Assembly (NCBI GenBank): GCA_937926025.1
Contig: CALANQ010000499.1
Location: forward strand, 1-5,097
Direction: 5' to 3'
Length of the DNA: 5,097 bases
From: an uncultured Acidimicrobiales bacterium
GTDB lineage: Bacteria; Actinomycetota; Acidimicrobiia; Acidimicrobiales; Iamiaceae
This document shows, piece by piece, positions 4,731-5,097 of this stretch. Within the stretch, counting starts at the first letter, position 1; the number at the start of each line of letters is the position of its first letter. The notes below the pieces were generated by a model. It ran no database searches. It saw only the letters and a program-made list of their open reading frames with translations, and was not told where the DNA came from. The position numbers were made by a program, and so were the translations under genes.

Positions 4731-5097
4731 ATGCGTGCGGACCGCCTCGTCGCCATCCTCCTGCTCCTCCAGCGACGCGAGCAGGTGACCGCCGCCGAGG
4801 TCGCCGAGGAGCTGGAAGTCTCCGAGCGCACCGCCCGGCGCGACCTCGAAGCGCTCGGCATGGCCGGGATCCCCGTGTACCCGATCCGGGGCCGCAACGG
4901 CGGATGGCGGCTCGCTGGCGGCGGCCGCACCGACCTCAGCGGCCTCAACGCCGAGGAGGCCCGGGCCCTGTTCCTGGTGGCCGGACCCCAGGCCCAGCTC
5001 ACCCCCGAGGCCAAGAGCGCCCTGCGGAAGCTGGTCCGGGCCCTGCCCGAGCCGCTGCGCGAACGCATCGGCACGGCCGGCCTGCGCGGCGACGAGC
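4731..5097 (+). CDS. HTH/WYL-type transcriptional regulator, N-terminal 122 residues (runs off right edge)
   Basis: This is a DNA-binding regulator of the YafY-like type. The frame is open from ATG 4731 to the window end. Residues 1-61 form an HTH_11/DeoR-like winged helix: MRADRLVAILLLLQ, TAAEVAEELEVSERTARRDLEAL with recognition helix at about 30-41, and wing GIPVYPIRGRNGGWRL. DLSGLNAEEARALFLVAG at 68-85 matches the linker segment normally placed before a WYL domain; the WYL domain itself lies beyond the window, so that part is inferred. Full-length members are usually around 300-330 aa. No Shine-Dalgarno is visible, which suggests a leaderless or near-leaderless message. Such regulators are often divergent from the small enzyme gene they control, here the DinB-fold gene 62 bp away. 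Confidence 0.88.
   Translation, partial: MRADRLVAILLLLQRREQVTAAEVAEELEVSERTARRDLEALGMAGIPVYPIRGRNGGWRLAGGGRTDLSGLNAEEARALFLVAGPQAQLTPEAKSALRKLVRALPEPLRERIGTAGLRGDE

Noticed and set aside
3872..5074. Minus-strand open frame of 400 codons across the WYL and DinB-fold genes
   Set aside because: It is out of frame with both real genes, crosses the divergent promoter region and has shadow composition.

Overview
This is a very GC-rich (roughly 70% or more by eye), gene-dense chromosomal window. It fits an actinobacterium: GC-ended codons dominate, a GTG start is used, a mycothiol/DinB-type enzyme of the TIGR03086/MDMPI family is present, and the sulfatase belongs to the AtsA type. An acidimicrobial lineage is possible but is only a guess. 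No RNA gene, insertion sequence, prophage gene or CRISPR array is visible.

Layout. Minus strand, 1249 to the left edge: the N-terminal half of an AtsA-type arylsulfatase with an intact C-x-P-x-R formylglycine motif. Behind it at 1349-1957, same strand, is a TetR-family regulator. The 99-bp gap and shared direction suggest a regulator-sulfatase transcription unit. A 268-bp divergent regulatory region (1958-2225) follows. It carries a good extended -10 promoter reading rightward and several short palindromes. Plus strand: 2226-3497 encodes an exported coiled-coil protein ending in an M15/VanY-type D,D-carboxypeptidase domain, and a small GNAT acetyltransferase (3517-3969) sits 19 bp behind it. 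These converge on a minus-strand TIGR03086/maleylpyruvate-isomerase-like (DinB-fold) protein (3979-4668). That gene is divergent from a HTH/WYL-type regulator starting at 4731 and running off the right edge.

Functional reading. There are three local units: regulated sulfate-ester hydrolysis; cell-wall remodelling with a co-transcribed acetyltransferase of unknown substrate; and a WYL-type regulator probably controlling its divergent DinB-fold neighbour. The protein families are ordinary.

The most unusual structure is at the start of the DinB-fold gene. Three perfect 15-bp tandem repeats encode TNDTL three times. An inverted 10-bp copy lies just upstream, so the mRNA can form a 10-bp hairpin that holds the AUG in its 10-nt loop and the only ribosome-binding-like sequence in its stem. 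The same repeats create a 15-bp-periodic series of GGTCA boxes running into the WYL promoter region.
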